This document shows, piece after piece, positions 35,201 to 42,553 of a stretch of 64,000 nucleotides of DNA. Source of the DNA: Pyxidicoccus caerfyrddinensis (GTDB lineage: Bacteria > Myxococcota > Myxococcia > Myxococcales > Myxococcaceae); assembly GCF_010894405.1 (NCBI RefSeq), contig NZ_JAAIYA010000007.1:1-64000 (forward strand), in the 5' to 3' direction. Position 1 is the first letter of the stretch. Every line of letters starts with the position of its first letter. The position numbers and the translations under genes were made by a program. Below the pieces are notes generated by a model. That model did not search any database. It saw nothing but the letters and a program-made list of their open reading frames with translations, and was not told the DNA's origin.

Positions 35201-36582
35201 CCGACGCTGCCAGGCGCAGCGCCATAGGTCAGACCGTCGGGAGCAGCCGCCGTCGGCTGCGTACCCGCCGCACCACCGGTAACGGAGGGCGTGCAGCCCA
35301 CCGTGCCGCCCTGAATCAGGCCGCGACCACCACCGCCACCACCGCCCGTGCCGTGCTGGTCGAAGTCGGTGCTGCCACCGATGCCACCGCGCGCCGTCAC
35401 CTGATTGGCGTTACACGTGAAGTTCCCCGTGAAGCGCAGGTACAGCGTACCGCCCGCGCCGCCGCCGCCCGCCGCGTCGTTGCCCGGCGGCGTTGCATTC
35501 ACACCCGCCACGCCGTTCGCCGAAATCGTTCCAGCCCCCGTCAGCGACGCCGCGCGGATGAACACGATGCCGCCACCGGCGCTGCCGCCGCCGCCCAGGT
35601 CGTCATTGCTGTGGCCCGCGCCGCCACCACCGCCGAAGAGCAGGTGGTCCTGCGGAGTGAAGAGCATCTGCGCGCCGCCGCGACCACCCACGGTTCGCGA
35701 GGCCGGAGCATCGCCGCTCCACGTGCGGCCACCCACACCACCCACGCCATGGCTGCTGCCACCGCCACCGCCCGAGTTGTGGCAGATGCCGCCGCCACCA
35801 CCATTGAAGATGTTGCCGTAGCCCGTCGTGCCCGCCGCCGGAGGAATTGCAAGGGAGTAGCGCGCCGGCACGATGCCCTCGCCCTTCGACGTACCGCCCG
35901 GGAAAGCCTGGTCGATGCCGGTGCACCCATCACCGTTGCCGTTGAGGAACTGGCCGCCGCGGAATCCCAGTCCGCTCGCGGAGATGGCGCCCGCGTTGCT
36001 CACCGCGCCCGTCGCCAGGAAGATGACCACGCCACCCGTCGTGCCATCCCAGGCCTGGGCGACGATGCTGCCCGCGGCGTTGACCGTCACGGTGGTGTAC
36101 TCGGGCACCCGGATGGCCTGCGTCATGTTGGCTGCGAAGCTCATCGTGAGCGGCTGGCCGAAGGTGAGCCGAGTGCCGGTCAGCGCGGTCACGCGTGCGA
36201 ACTGCCACCGGCCCACCGTGTTCCCCGTCAGGTCGAGGGCCGTCTGGCTGCCCGACGTCACCGTCCCGGTGTAGCCCGTGCCCTGGTACACCAACACCAG
36301 GTCGCCCACCGCGAAGCCCGTCGTGGAGGCCACGTTGGCGAAGCTCTGATTCGCCGGAACGGCCGCCGTCACCCGCGTGTAGGTGTTGACGACGGTATTG
36401 GCGGCGTTGACCGTCAGTGCGCCATTGTGGCCGTTGCCCAGCTGGAAGGTGTCGGGCTCGGCCTGGGCGGCGGGGGCCACCAGCACGGCGCACAGGAGCG
36501 CCAGCAGGCCAGCAGCAGGCAGGCGAGCTCGGAGGCGTCGCGCAGGTGCCTGCGGAGGAGAGGTGTGGGTGTGGTCGTTCAT
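26233..36582 (-). CDS. Giant Ig-repeat surface protein fused to an OmpA-type barrel
   Basis: About 3,449 residues from ATG 36582. Order: signal peptide 1-41 (cleaved after 'AQA'); Gly-rich domain (about 190-455); one Ig-like repeat; eleven consecutive ~85-residue repeats (564-1499); then six more of these mixed with five Ig-like repeats of the 'PADG..GT..PG' type; TSP3 calcium-type Asp repeats (to about 2830). Next comes a MYXO-CTERM-like element: Cys2835 in 'GRGCSTGG', a hydrophobic helix (2844-2857) and a basic cluster 'RLRRSGRRPSR'. In the same frame a second signal-like helix follows (2869-2887, 'PTAQAQ'), then an outer-membrane barrel, more TSP3 repeats and an OmpA peptidoglycan-binding domain ('RIEGHTDDQGN', 'RRANNVRKFL'). 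It sits between ftsA and ftsZ. Large Ig-repeat proteins in M. xanthus have been linked to gliding (the name AgmC is used for such proteins); identity with it is not shown. Confidence 0.88.
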   Translation of the reverse strand: MNDHTHTSPPQAPARRLRARLPAAGLLALLCAVLVAPAAQAEPDTFQLGNGHNGALTVNAANTVVNTYTRVTAAVPANQSFANVASTTGFAVGDLVLVYQGTGYTGTVTSGSQTALDLTGNTVGRWQFARVTALTGTRLTFGQPLTMSFAANMTQAIRVPEYTTVTVNAAGSIVAQAWDGTTGGVVIFLATGAVSNAGAISASGLGFRGGQFLNGNGDGCTGIDQAFPGGTSKGEGIVPARYSLAIPPAAGTTGYGNIFNGGGGGICHNSGGGGGSSHGVGGVGGRTWSGDAPASRTVGGRGGAQMLFTPQDHLLFGGGGGAGHSNDDLGGGGSAGGGIVFIRAASLTGAGTISANGVAGVNATPPGNDAAGGGGAGGTLYLRFTGNFTCNANQVTARGGIGGSTDFDQHGTGGGGGGGRGLIQGGTVGCTPSVTGGAAGTQPTAAAPDGLTYGAAPGSVGLVTTLAGAFPAAPAAPVVTTPANGSTTGLRPPMSGTAPANSTVVIFVDGVEYARVTADAAGNFTYTPPADLTTGAHTISAVAEVQGVAGPRSNTNSFTVATDTTPPDTTIVSGPALVTNATTATFDFSANETPVTYECSLDGAAFAACTDPVTFTGLAQGNHTLSVRARDAAGNVDPTPATYAWTIDLTPPDTSIVSGPAAVTNSTSATFDFNSPDSPVTYQCSLDGAAFAACTDPVTFTGLAAGNHTLAVRAVDAAGNVDPTPATYAWTVDLTPPDTSIVSGPAAVTSSTSATFDFNSPDSPVTYECSLDGAAFAACTDPVTFTGLAQGNHTLAVRARDTAGNVDPTPATYAWTVDQTAPDTTIVSGPAALTNSSSATFDFSSNESPVTYQCSLDGAAFVACTDPRTFTGLSDGNHTLAVRAVDAAGNIDGSPATHAWTVDTTPPDTTIVSGPASVTNSNSATFDFSSPDATATFECSLDGAAFVACTDPRTFTGLADGNHTLSVRARDTAGNVDPTPATYAWTVDTAPPDTTIVSGPSGLTASTSATFDFSSPDSPVTYECSLDGAAFAACTDPVTFTGLAQGGHTLAVRARDAAGNVDPTPATRAWTVDTVAPDTTFTSTPPLITNSAVANFDFNSNESPVTYECRLDGAVLFTACADPQTFTGLSNGSHTLEVRAVDSAGNVDTTPATYTWTVDTTPPDTTIVSGPAAVTNSTSASFDFSSPDSPVTYQCSLDGAAFTACTDPVTFTGLAQGNHTLAVRAVDAAGNVDPTPATRAWTVDTSAPDTTIVSGPATVTNATTATFDFTSNESPVTYECSLDGAAFVACTDPVTFSGLAQGNHTLSVRARDAAGNVDASPATYAWTVDTTAPDTTIVSGPPALTNSNSATFDFSSNESPVTYQCSLDGAAFVACTDPRTYTGLADGNHTLAVRAVDAAGNVDASPATHAWTVDTTPPNTVIDSGPAAQTNATTATFNFSSPDSPVTYQCSLDGAAFTACTDPVTFTGLVEGGHTLAVRAVDAAGNVDPTPATYNWTVDRTAPGIPVVTAPADGTTVPTQQPTFAGTADPGTTVTVIVDGVVLGTAPVDGLGNWTFPCPVVLDQGPHTVVATSTDPAGNVSEPSAPSTFIVDTVRPDAPEIDRPADGATVATRRPTYEGTAEPGAQVTVTVDGVVLGTVTADVDGHWSILEDGDLADGPHTVDATATDAAGNISEATEHDFLVDTSAPDTVIVSGPNLRTNSTTATFDFDQVNGGVRYECSLDGAAFAPCTDPVTFTGLAAGNHTLAVRAVNALGTADPEPATYAWTVDLTAPTLPTIDSPADGDTVGTATPTITGTGEPGSSIYLDLDGATYGPIPVDGSGHWTFTVPVPLAEGPYTVSATSVDAAGNSAGPVTSTFIVDLTAPDTLIVSGPPALTRETSATFDFDQTGGGVSYQCSLDGASYVPCTDPVTFTGLADGEHVLLVRAVDAVGNVDLTPAEHRWTVDTTEPDTLIDSGPNDPTNATTATFEFTASEPGSTYECSVDGAAFVPCTDPVTFNGFAEGEHTLAVRAVDAAGNVDPSPAEYSWTVDLTAPAVPVIVTPANGAVLPSGNVTITGTAVGATSVTLTLDGTTYGPIPVDGAGNWTFSPPVTLADGPYTVTVVAVDEVGNTSGPATSTFRVDTGVPDTAIDSGPPVVTTATTADFVFSSNESPVTFECSLDGAAFTACPAQTSFGPLGDGEHTLAVRAVDAAGNVDPTPATHTWTVDTVAPVVTLTTPADGAVLPTPQVTYSGTTDPGATVSVVVDGVQVGPVTADASGNWTLPVGTVLTDGPHSVTVTATDPAGNTSPPVTHDFTVDALPPDTSFTSTPPALTNSTTAHFEFTSDESPVTFECSLDGAAFASCATPFDLNGLAEGEHTLAVRARDTDDNVDPTPASYTWTVDVTAPDTLIVSGPPLADAPSTATFDLDQTGGGVSYECSLDGAAFAACPDPVTFTSLASGPHTLAVRAVDAAGNVDATPATYNWSVSVDTDGDGLTDAEEVTLGTDPNNPDTDGDGLTDGLEVNVGDTDPLDDDSDDDGVMDGTEDADHDGIVDANETDPNEADTDGDGLTDGLELGLTEPEGDDTDPAHFTPDADPTTTTNPLNVDTDGGSVRDGVEDANHNGRVDAGETNPLVAADDTDSDGDGVDDTTEIELGTDPHDADTDDDGVQDGADGLTDTDKDGIIDALDPDSDNDGLLDGTERGVTLENAPAGTNTSSPNFVPDADPSTTTDPKKADTDGDGLTDGAEDADSNGAVSSTETDPNKADTDGDSLNDGLEVMGRNSTDPLNPDTDGDGLNDGREDANLNGSFDNGETDPRNRDTDQGGASDGEEVTGGGNPLDGNDDFVVVGRGCSTGGAGTFAPLALLLLALPMLGRLRRSGRRPSRALVAGAAGGLALTGALVAPTAQAQVTAPTASQAIDVQQYKPGPGAGDILGVHSARVQRHLGWNVGLSLNYADKPLNFLDPRQDRFITALVRSQVGLDLMGAVGLFDRLEVGLVLPVTLQDSEPAPQVDPSFSQGVGSGGIGDLRVVPKARLVDGESFGLALVVPVVLPTGGGSDFLGGSGVAVQPRLVAEYGQRLRLAANLGVDIRKQQQLRNLNTGNALAFGVGAELPFTLGELPLAAEATVVGALGFEEQDTEERPLELLAALKYRSLGGLSAHLGAGPGLTRGYGTPGFRVLAGLSYSPPPSKEPKPVVTPAPVDTDGDGLMDPQDRCPVEAEDKDGFEDADGCPDLDNDDDGVVDGVDPCVNEAGTQNGCPAPEPEVDSDGDGLMDPNDACPAQAEDKDGFEDADGCPDPDNDKDGIADTADKCPLEPEVINGVDDEDGCADKGKVKVLVDGERILILEKVYFATGKDVILARSFPLLKQVAAVLRANPQVELLRIEGHTDDQGNDAKNLDLSKRRANNVRKFLVNEGILPVRLESAGYGETKPVDTNKTAEGRENNRRVEFTILRVGKVEVERDAR
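28095..29175 (-). repeat. Thrombospondin type-3 repeat segment
   Basis: This part of the giant gene encodes a run of short acidic 'DTDGDGLTDGxE' units, often spaced by 'TDPxxxDTDGDG'. Such repeats bind calcium and form stiff stalks. They lie directly before the MYXO-CTERM-like element. A second, shorter set lies in the OmpA half (about 26,660-27,040). Confidence 0.85.
32086..34893 (-). repeat. Eleven-copy 255-bp tandem coding repeat
   Basis: Eleven head-to-tail units of 255 bp (one of 258) encode ~85-residue domains with the pattern 'PDTTIVSGP..TN..ATFDF' then 'C-SLDGAAF-xA-C-TDPVTF' and 'AGNVDPTPATYAWTVD'. Each unit has exactly two cysteines, 10-11 residues apart, likely a disulfide. Six further, more diverged units lie at about 29,180-31,540. 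Neighbouring copies are very similar at DNA level, so copy number may vary. Confidence 0.92.
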
Positions 36583-36635
36583 GAGGGCGTGGCCGCGCGA
36601 GGTGGGATGGGGTCCCGGCGGCAATGGCCGCACAT

Positions 36636-36651
36636 AGCAATCCTGAAGCCA
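36636..36651 (-). promoter_or_regulatory. Candidate sigma54 promoter of the giant gene
   Basis: TGGCTTCAGGATTGCT fits the -24/-12 pattern with the required GG-N10-GC spacing (TGGC...TTGC). It lies 53 bases before the ATG at 36582, which would give a leader of about 45 bases. No ribosome-binding site of note precedes the ATG. The match is by eye and the -24 element is not perfect (TGGCTT rather than TGGCAC). Confidence 0.5.
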
Positions 36652-36795
36652 TCCCCCGTCCAGTTCCCAACCCTCACAGTTCCAAGGGCTTCTGGGACCC
36701 ACCACCCTCCCCTCCCAGAGGGCAATCCGAATCACGGATCTGGATTCTGGAAATCAGACAGCTTGGCGTCCCAACGGAACGCGTCCGAAGCTGCT

Positions 36796-36853
36796 CCTGA
36801 CGCGTCAACGCTGGACGCGGGGAGGAGCCCTGACGCGTCCACGCCAGACGCGG
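36796..36853. repeat. Two imperfect 25-bp direct repeats, 33-bp period
   Basis: CCTGACGCGTCAACGCTGG... and CCTGACGCGTCCACGCCAG... start at 36796 and 36829, both ending in ACGCGG. On the plus strand they read as 'PDAST-DA' units ending in a stop at 36864, like the linkers of some myxobacterial lipoproteins. This may be a remnant of a coding region. The surrounding ftsA-giant gene gap (36,583-36,942) has no other gene. Confidence 0.4.
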
Positions 36854-36882
36854 CCAGGGCATGACGCGCCCGGCCAGAATGC

Positions 36883-36912
36883 AAAAGGGGCCCCCCTTCC
36901 GGAGAGCCCCTT
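36883..36912 (-). terminator. Rho-independent terminator after ftsA
   Basis: On the minus strand AAGGGGCTCTCC-ggaa-GGGGGGCCCCTT forms a 12-bp stem with two G-T wobbles and is followed by TT (TTTT in total with the last stem bases). It lies 31 bases after the ftsA stop, so the dcw transcript should end here, before the giant gene. Confidence 0.85.
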
Positions 36913-36942
36913 CGCATGCGGCGGGCGCGTGGCCTCAGCCCG

Positions 36943-38175
36943 TCAGAAGATTTCCTCGAGCCACTCGCGCATGCGGCCCTTCACCTTCTTGTACACGTTC
37001 TCCTCGCGGATGCGGAACATGCGCCGGTCCAGGTGCTTGGCACCGTAGACGACCAGGCCCACGCCCGTGGCGTACATGGGGCTCTTCACCACGTCCACCA
37101 GCCCGCCGATACCGCGCGGCATGCCGCGGCGCACCGGCAGCCCGAGCACCTCTTCGGCCAGCTCCGGCATGCCGGCCAGCAGCGTGGAGCCACCCGTAAT
37201 CACCACGCCCGAGGCCAGCAGGTCCTCGTAGCCGCACTTCTGGATTTCGCGGTGCACGAGTTGGAAGATCTCCTCCACGCGCGGCTCCAGAATCTCGCAG
37301 AGAATCTGCCGCCCCAGGACGCGCGGCTGACGGCCGCCCACGCTGGGCACCTCAATCGTGTCGTCCTTGTTGATGAGGGACGCCAGCGCGCAGCCGTACT
37401 TCTGCTTGATGCGCTCGGCCTCGTGCGCGGGCGTGCGCAGGCCGATGGCGATGTCGCTGGTGAGGTTGTTGCCGCCCAGCGCAATCACCGCCGTGTGGAC
37501 GATGGAGCCGCCGGAGAAGATGGCGATGTCCGTGGTGCCGCCGCCGATGTCGACGAGGCACACGCCCAGCTCCTTCTCGTCCTCACCGAGCACCGCCTCC
37601 GCGCTGGCCAGCGGCTGCAGGACGATGTCGGAGACATTCAGCCCCGTGCGGTTGGCGCACTTGACGATGTTCTGCGCGCTCGAGACGGCCCCGGTGACGA
37701 TGTGCACCTTGGCCTCGAGGCGCACGCCCGCCATGCCCAGCGGCTCCTTGATGCCGCCCTGGTCATCGATGATGAACTCCTGCGGCAGGACGTGGATGAC
37801 CTCCCGGTCCAGGGGGATGGCCACCGCCTTCGCCGCGTCGATGACGCGGGCGATGTCCGCCTCGCGGACCTCCTTGTCCTTCACCGCGACGATGCCCTGG
37901 GAGTTGAAGCCCTTGATGTGGCCGCCGGCGATGCCCGTATAGACGTGGGAGATTTCAGCCCCCGCCATCAGCTCCGCCTCTTCGACGGCGCGCCGGATGG
38001 AGGAGACCGTGGCCTCGATGTTGACCACCACGCCCTTGCGCAACCCCTTCGACGGGTGCGTACCGATGCCGATGATGTCGATGCCGCTGTCGGTCAGCTC
38101 TCCGACGATGGCGCAGATCTTCGTCGTGCCGATGTCGAGGCCGACGATGATCTCCCCCGACTTCTGCTTCGCCAT
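36943..38175 (-). CDS. ftsA: Cell division protein FtsA
   Basis: 410 residues from ATG 38175 with GGAGGG upstream; the longer frame is rejected. It is an actin-like ATPase that tethers FtsZ to the inner membrane. Seen motifs: phosphate 1 'VGLDIGTTKICAIVGE', phosphate 2 'CLVDIGGGTTDIAIF', and adenosine-binding 'VVITGGSTLLAGMPEL'. The C-terminus 'VKGRMREWLEEIF' is the amphipathic membrane-targeting helix. It follows ftsQ after 44 bases and is followed by a terminator instead of ftsZ. Confidence 0.97.
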   Translation of the reverse strand: MAKQKSGEIIVGLDIGTTKICAIVGELTDSGIDIIGIGTHPSKGLRKGVVVNIEATVSSIRRAVEEAELMAGAEISHVYTGIAGGHIKGFNSQGIVAVKDKEVREADIARVIDAAKAVAIPLDREVIHVLPQEFIIDDQGGIKEPLGMAGVRLEAKVHIVTGAVSSAQNIVKCANRTGLNVSDIVLQPLASAEAVLGEDEKELGVCLVDIGGGTTDIAIFSGGSIVHTAVIALGGNNLTSDIAIGLRTPAHEAERIKQKYGCALASLINKDDTIEVPSVGGRQPRVLGRQILCEILEPRVEEIFQLVHREIQKCGYEDLLASGVVITGGSTLLAGMPELAEEVLGLPVRRGMPRGIGGLVDVVKSPMYATGVGLVVYGAKHLDRRMFRIREENVYKKVKGRMREWLEEIF

Positions 38176-38219
38176 GACAACCCTCCCAGGCCCCCCACTC
38201 TCGTGAAAGGGGCATCCGC

Positions 38220-39074
38220 TTACCGCGTCGAGACCCCGTTCCTCTCGGAGACAGGGCTCGAAAGCTTCACCGCCACCCAACCGGGTCGGGCACGGTTATC
38301 CAGGTGAATGATCTCCGCTGCAAGCCCCCTCGCACCCAGCTCTCGCCGGACGCGGGCCAGCCGCTGCAGCTTGACCTCGGAATCTCCTTCTCCCAGGCGC
38401 ACTTCCTGGCCGGACGCCGTCACCAGCGCCACGGTCTGCGCCTCCATGCGGACCTCGGACAGGCGCTCGGCCTTGTCGGTTGACAGCCGCGAATAGGCGC
38501 TCGCCACCTCCAGCGCCGCGCGCAGGCGCTCGCGCGCCACCGTCGGGTCCGTCACGTACCCCTCGCGGTCCAACCCCGTGACGAGCGGCAAATCCAGCCC
38601 GTCCCCCGGCGTCACCCGCTTGAAGGGCTCACCGTCCTCATCCAGGACGTACAACTCTCCCAGCACCGCCAGGGCCACCGGCGCGTGCTCGGTCACCTCC
38701 ACCGACACGCGGTTGGGGAAGCGCCGCGTCACCTCCACCGTCTTCACCCAGGGGTGCTGCGACATGGCGCGCTCCAGGGCGCCGGGGTCCAGGGTCCACA
38801 GGTTCTGCCCCTTCGTCAGCACCGCCAGCCGCAGCAATTCCACGCGCGAGGCACGCTGGAGGCCGGAGAAGGACACGGCCGCGAGGTCGAAGCGGGGCGA
38901 CGTCAGCGCCCAGTGCCGCAATTCCACCCCGCCCCACACCAGCAGGCCCGTGGCCACGGTCAGCGCGAGCACCTTCAGGACGCCGGGGCCGTGCGAGCGC
39001 ACGGCGCCCTTCACCGCCTCCTTCTGCTGGGCGGTATCCTGACGACGACGATTTCGCGCTCTGCCAAAGGCCAT
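38220..39074 (-). CDS. ftsQ: Cell division protein FtsQ (POTRA domain)
   Basis: 284 residues from ATG 39074. A basic cytosolic tail (1-31), one membrane helix (about 34-52, 'VLKVLALTVATGLLVWGGV') and a periplasmic POTRA domain ('VSFSGLQRASRVELLRLAVL', then 'HPWVKTVEVTRRFPNRVSVEV') are followed by the FtsQ beta domain. It links early and late division proteins through FtsB/FtsL. A terminator-like hairpin and a palindrome lie between ddl and this gene, so ftsQ-ftsA may have a separate promoter within 39,075-39,199. Confidence 0.93.
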   Translation of the reverse strand: MAFGRARNRRRQDTAQQKEAVKGAVRSHGPGVLKVLALTVATGLLVWGGVELRHWALTSPRFDLAAVSFSGLQRASRVELLRLAVLTKGQNLWTLDPGALERAMSQHPWVKTVEVTRRFPNRVSVEVTEHAPVALAVLGELYVLDEDGEPFKRVTPGDGLDLPLVTGLDREGYVTDPTVARERLRAALEVASAYSRLSTDKAERLSEVRMEAQTVALVTASGQEVRLGEGDSEVKLQRLARVRRELGARGLAAEIIHLDNRARPGWVAVKLSSPVSERNGVSTR

Positions 39075-39130
39075 GGGTCGGGACGGTCGCACGCATGCTG
39101 CGCGCGGATGGATCTCCACGCCAGTTTTTG

Positions 39131-39152
39131 GCTACAGGCACGTCGCTGTAGC
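39131..39152. promoter_or_regulatory. Inverted repeat upstream of ftsQ
   Basis: A perfect 7-bp palindrome GCTACAG-gcacgtcg-CTGTAGC lies 57 bases before the ftsQ start. Its CTGTAGCG core is shared with the repeat upstream of ftsZ. It may be an operator for division genes; this is inference. Confidence 0.35.
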
Positions 39153-39199
39153 GCTGGCGGCGGGTGCGGGGCCAGGGACTTCCGGGGGTTTTCGACGAA

Positions 39200-39223
39200 G
39201 CCCGACGCCGAGTTGCGTCGGGC
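39200..39223 (-). terminator. Terminator-like hairpin between ddl and ftsQ
   Basis: GCCCGACGC and GCGTCGGGC form a perfect 9-bp stem with a 6-base loop, 16 bases after the ddl stop. There is no T-run, so it may be leaky and allow some read-through into ftsQ-ftsA. Confidence 0.6.
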
Positions 39224-39239
39224 CCGCGAGGGGGGCGCT

Positions 39240-40196
39240 TCAGGCCTTGAGGGAGGCGCCCAACAGGAGGCGCTCACACAGGGCCGGGAAGTCGATACCA
39301 CGTCCGGCGGCAATCTTGGGCAGGAGGCTGGTGGCCGTCATGCCGGGCAGCGTGTTGATCTCCAGCAGGAACACTTCTCCGCCCTCGGTGATGATGACGT
39401 CGGACCGGGAGCCGCCACTGCAACCGAGGGACTTGTGCGCGGCCAGGCTCACCTCGTTCACCCGGGCATACTGCTCAGGGGGCAGGGGCGCGGGGAAGAG
39501 ATACTGAGTACCGGAGCCCGCCTTGTACTTGGCCTCGTAGTCGTAGAACTCGCGCGCGGCGCGCACCTCGATGACGCCGAGGGCCTCATCGTCCAGCACC
39601 CCACCCTGCACTTCACGTCCCTTGACGAACTGCTCCACCAGGAGGGTGCCGGCGTACTTCGCCGCGTCCTTCACGGCGGCGTCGTAGTCCTCACGCTTCT
39701 TGCAGATATGAACGCCCACGCTGCTGCCCTCGCGGCTGGGCTTCACCACCACCGGGAAGGGGAAGGGCAGCGAGTCCGCCGCCGCCAGCGCCGACTCCGC
39801 GTCCTTGAAGGCGCGGTACGCCGGGGTGGGGATGCCGTGCGCGACGAAGACCTGCTTGGCGTACACCTTGTCCATGCCCAGCGCGGAGGCCAGCACACCG
39901 CTGCCGCTGTAGGGGATGAACATCGACTCCAAGAGGCCCTGGAGGCACCCGTCCTCGCCATAGCGGCCGTGCACCGCCAGCCACGCCACGTCCACCTTCT
40001 CCGCGATGAGACGCGCGGGCAGGTCCTTGCCGACGTCCACCTCCACCACGTCGTAGCCCAGCGAGCGCAGCGCCCCGGCCACGGCGGCGCCGGTGCGCAG
40101 GGACACCTCGCGCTCGGCGGACAGGCCGCCAAACAACACGCCCACGCGCTTCGTCTTGAGCTCGTCCTTCGTGAAGGCGCCGCGATTCGGGGTCAT
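39240..40196 (-). CDS. ddl: D-alanine--D-alanine ligase
   Basis: 318 residues from ATG 40196, overlapping the murB stop as ATGA. It makes the D-Ala-D-Ala dipeptide for the peptidoglycan stem peptide. The ATP-grasp fold is clear: 'VLFGGLSAEREVSLRTG' at the start, 'VVKPSREGSSVGVHI', 'VEQFVKGREVQ', and the metal-binding 'VFLLEINTLPGMTATS'. The region with Ser/Arg residues 'GCSGGSRSDVII' corresponds to the substrate loop. It is the last gene of the continuous mraZ-ddl run. Confidence 0.95.
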   Translation of the reverse strand: MTPNRGAFTKDELKTKRVGVLFGGLSAEREVSLRTGAAVAGALRSLGYDVVEVDVGKDLPARLIAEKVDVAWLAVHGRYGEDGCLQGLLESMFIPYSGSGVLASALGMDKVYAKQVFVAHGIPTPAYRAFKDAESALAAADSLPFPFPVVVKPSREGSSVGVHICKKREDYDAAVKDAAKYAGTLLVEQFVKGREVQGGVLDDEALGVIEVRAAREFYDYEAKYKAGSGTQYLFPAPLPPEQYARVNEVSLAAHKSLGCSGGSRSDVIITEGGEVFLLEINTLPGMTATSLLPKIAAGRGIDFPALCERLLLGASLKA

Positions 40197-41128
40197 GGCA
40201 GGAACTCTCCCACGCGCTTGACTTCGGGTTTCATGTCGACGCCGGTCTCCTCGCGCACCCGCTGCTGCATGAGGGTGACGAGGCCCAGCACGTCGCGGGC
40301 GGTAGCTCCGCCCAGGTTCACAATCCAGTTGGCGTGCAGGGTGGAGACCTGCGCGCGGCCCAGCGTATGCCCCTTGAGGCCGACCAATTCAATGAGCCTG
40401 CCGGCATGGTCGCCCGGCGGGTTGGTGAAGACGCTGCCGAAGTTGGGCTGACTCAGCGGCTGCGTGCGCTTGCGGTAGCCCAGGTCCGCGTCCATGGCGG
40501 CCTTGGACGCCACCATGTCCCCCTTGCGCAGGAGGAAGCGCACCCGCGTCACCACACTGTCCGGCGGCAATTCCGAGTGGCGGTAGGCGTGCGGCACCTG
40601 CGCCTTCGTCAGCCACCCCACCCCGTCCGCGGTGGCGACCTCCACCGATTCAATCGCGCGGAAGGCCTCGCCGTTCTTGGTGCCGGCATTCATCGCCACC
40701 GCGCCGCCCAGCGTGCCGGGAATACCGGCCAGGAACTCCGCACCCACCAGCGCGTTGGCGCGCATGACGTTGATGAGCCGGACGATGGCCGCGCCCGCGC
40801 CCAGCGTGAGGCGGCCCTCCTCGGGGCCCACGTCCGCGACTTCTGGAAACAGGTCCGAAGGCAGCTTCACGGTGAAGCCCGGCACACCGCCGTCGCCCAC
40901 CAGCGTGTTAGCGCCGCCGCCGAGGATGGAGACGGGCACGCCCTCGTCGCGCGCCAGCTTCAACAGCGCCACCAGCGCCTCCGGCGAGCGAGGACGCACC
41001 AGGGCCTCCGCTGCGCCGCCCACCCGGACGCTGGTGAGCGGAGCCAGGGGCTCGCCCGGCTTCACCTCACAGCCGGACAGCCGCGCCACGCGCTCCGCCA
41101 GCGCCGTCCTCACGCCCGCTTCCACCAT
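40193..41128 (-). CDS. murB: UDP-N-acetylenolpyruvoylglucosamine reductase
   Basis: 311 residues from ATG 41128, six bases after the murC stop. It is a flavoprotein that reduces UDP-GlcNAc-enolpyruvate to UDP-MurNAc. FAD-binding 'TSVRVGGAAEALVRP' and 'ILGGGANTLVGDGGVPG' are present, with 'GIPGTLGGAVAMNAG' containing the active-site region and the Ser in 'QPNFGSVFTNPPGDHAG', typical of type IIa/b MurB. It is in the cytoplasmic part of wall precursor synthesis and overlaps ddl. Confidence 0.95.
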   Translation of the reverse strand: MVEAGVRTALAERVARLSGCEVKPGEPLAPLTSVRVGGAAEALVRPRSPEALVALLKLARDEGVPVSILGGGANTLVGDGGVPGFTVKLPSDLFPEVADVGPEEGRLTLGAGAAIVRLINVMRANALVGAEFLAGIPGTLGGAVAMNAGTKNGEAFRAIESVEVATADGVGWLTKAQVPHAYRHSELPPDSVVTRVRFLLRKGDMVASKAAMDADLGYRKRTQPLSQPNFGSVFTNPPGDHAGRLIELVGLKGHTLGRAQVSTLHANWIVNLGGATARDVLGLVTLMQQRVREETGVDMKPEVKRVGEFLP

Positions 41129-41134
41129 GGCGGC

Positions 41135-42549
<1,415 letters not shown>

Positions 42550-42553
<4 letters not shown>

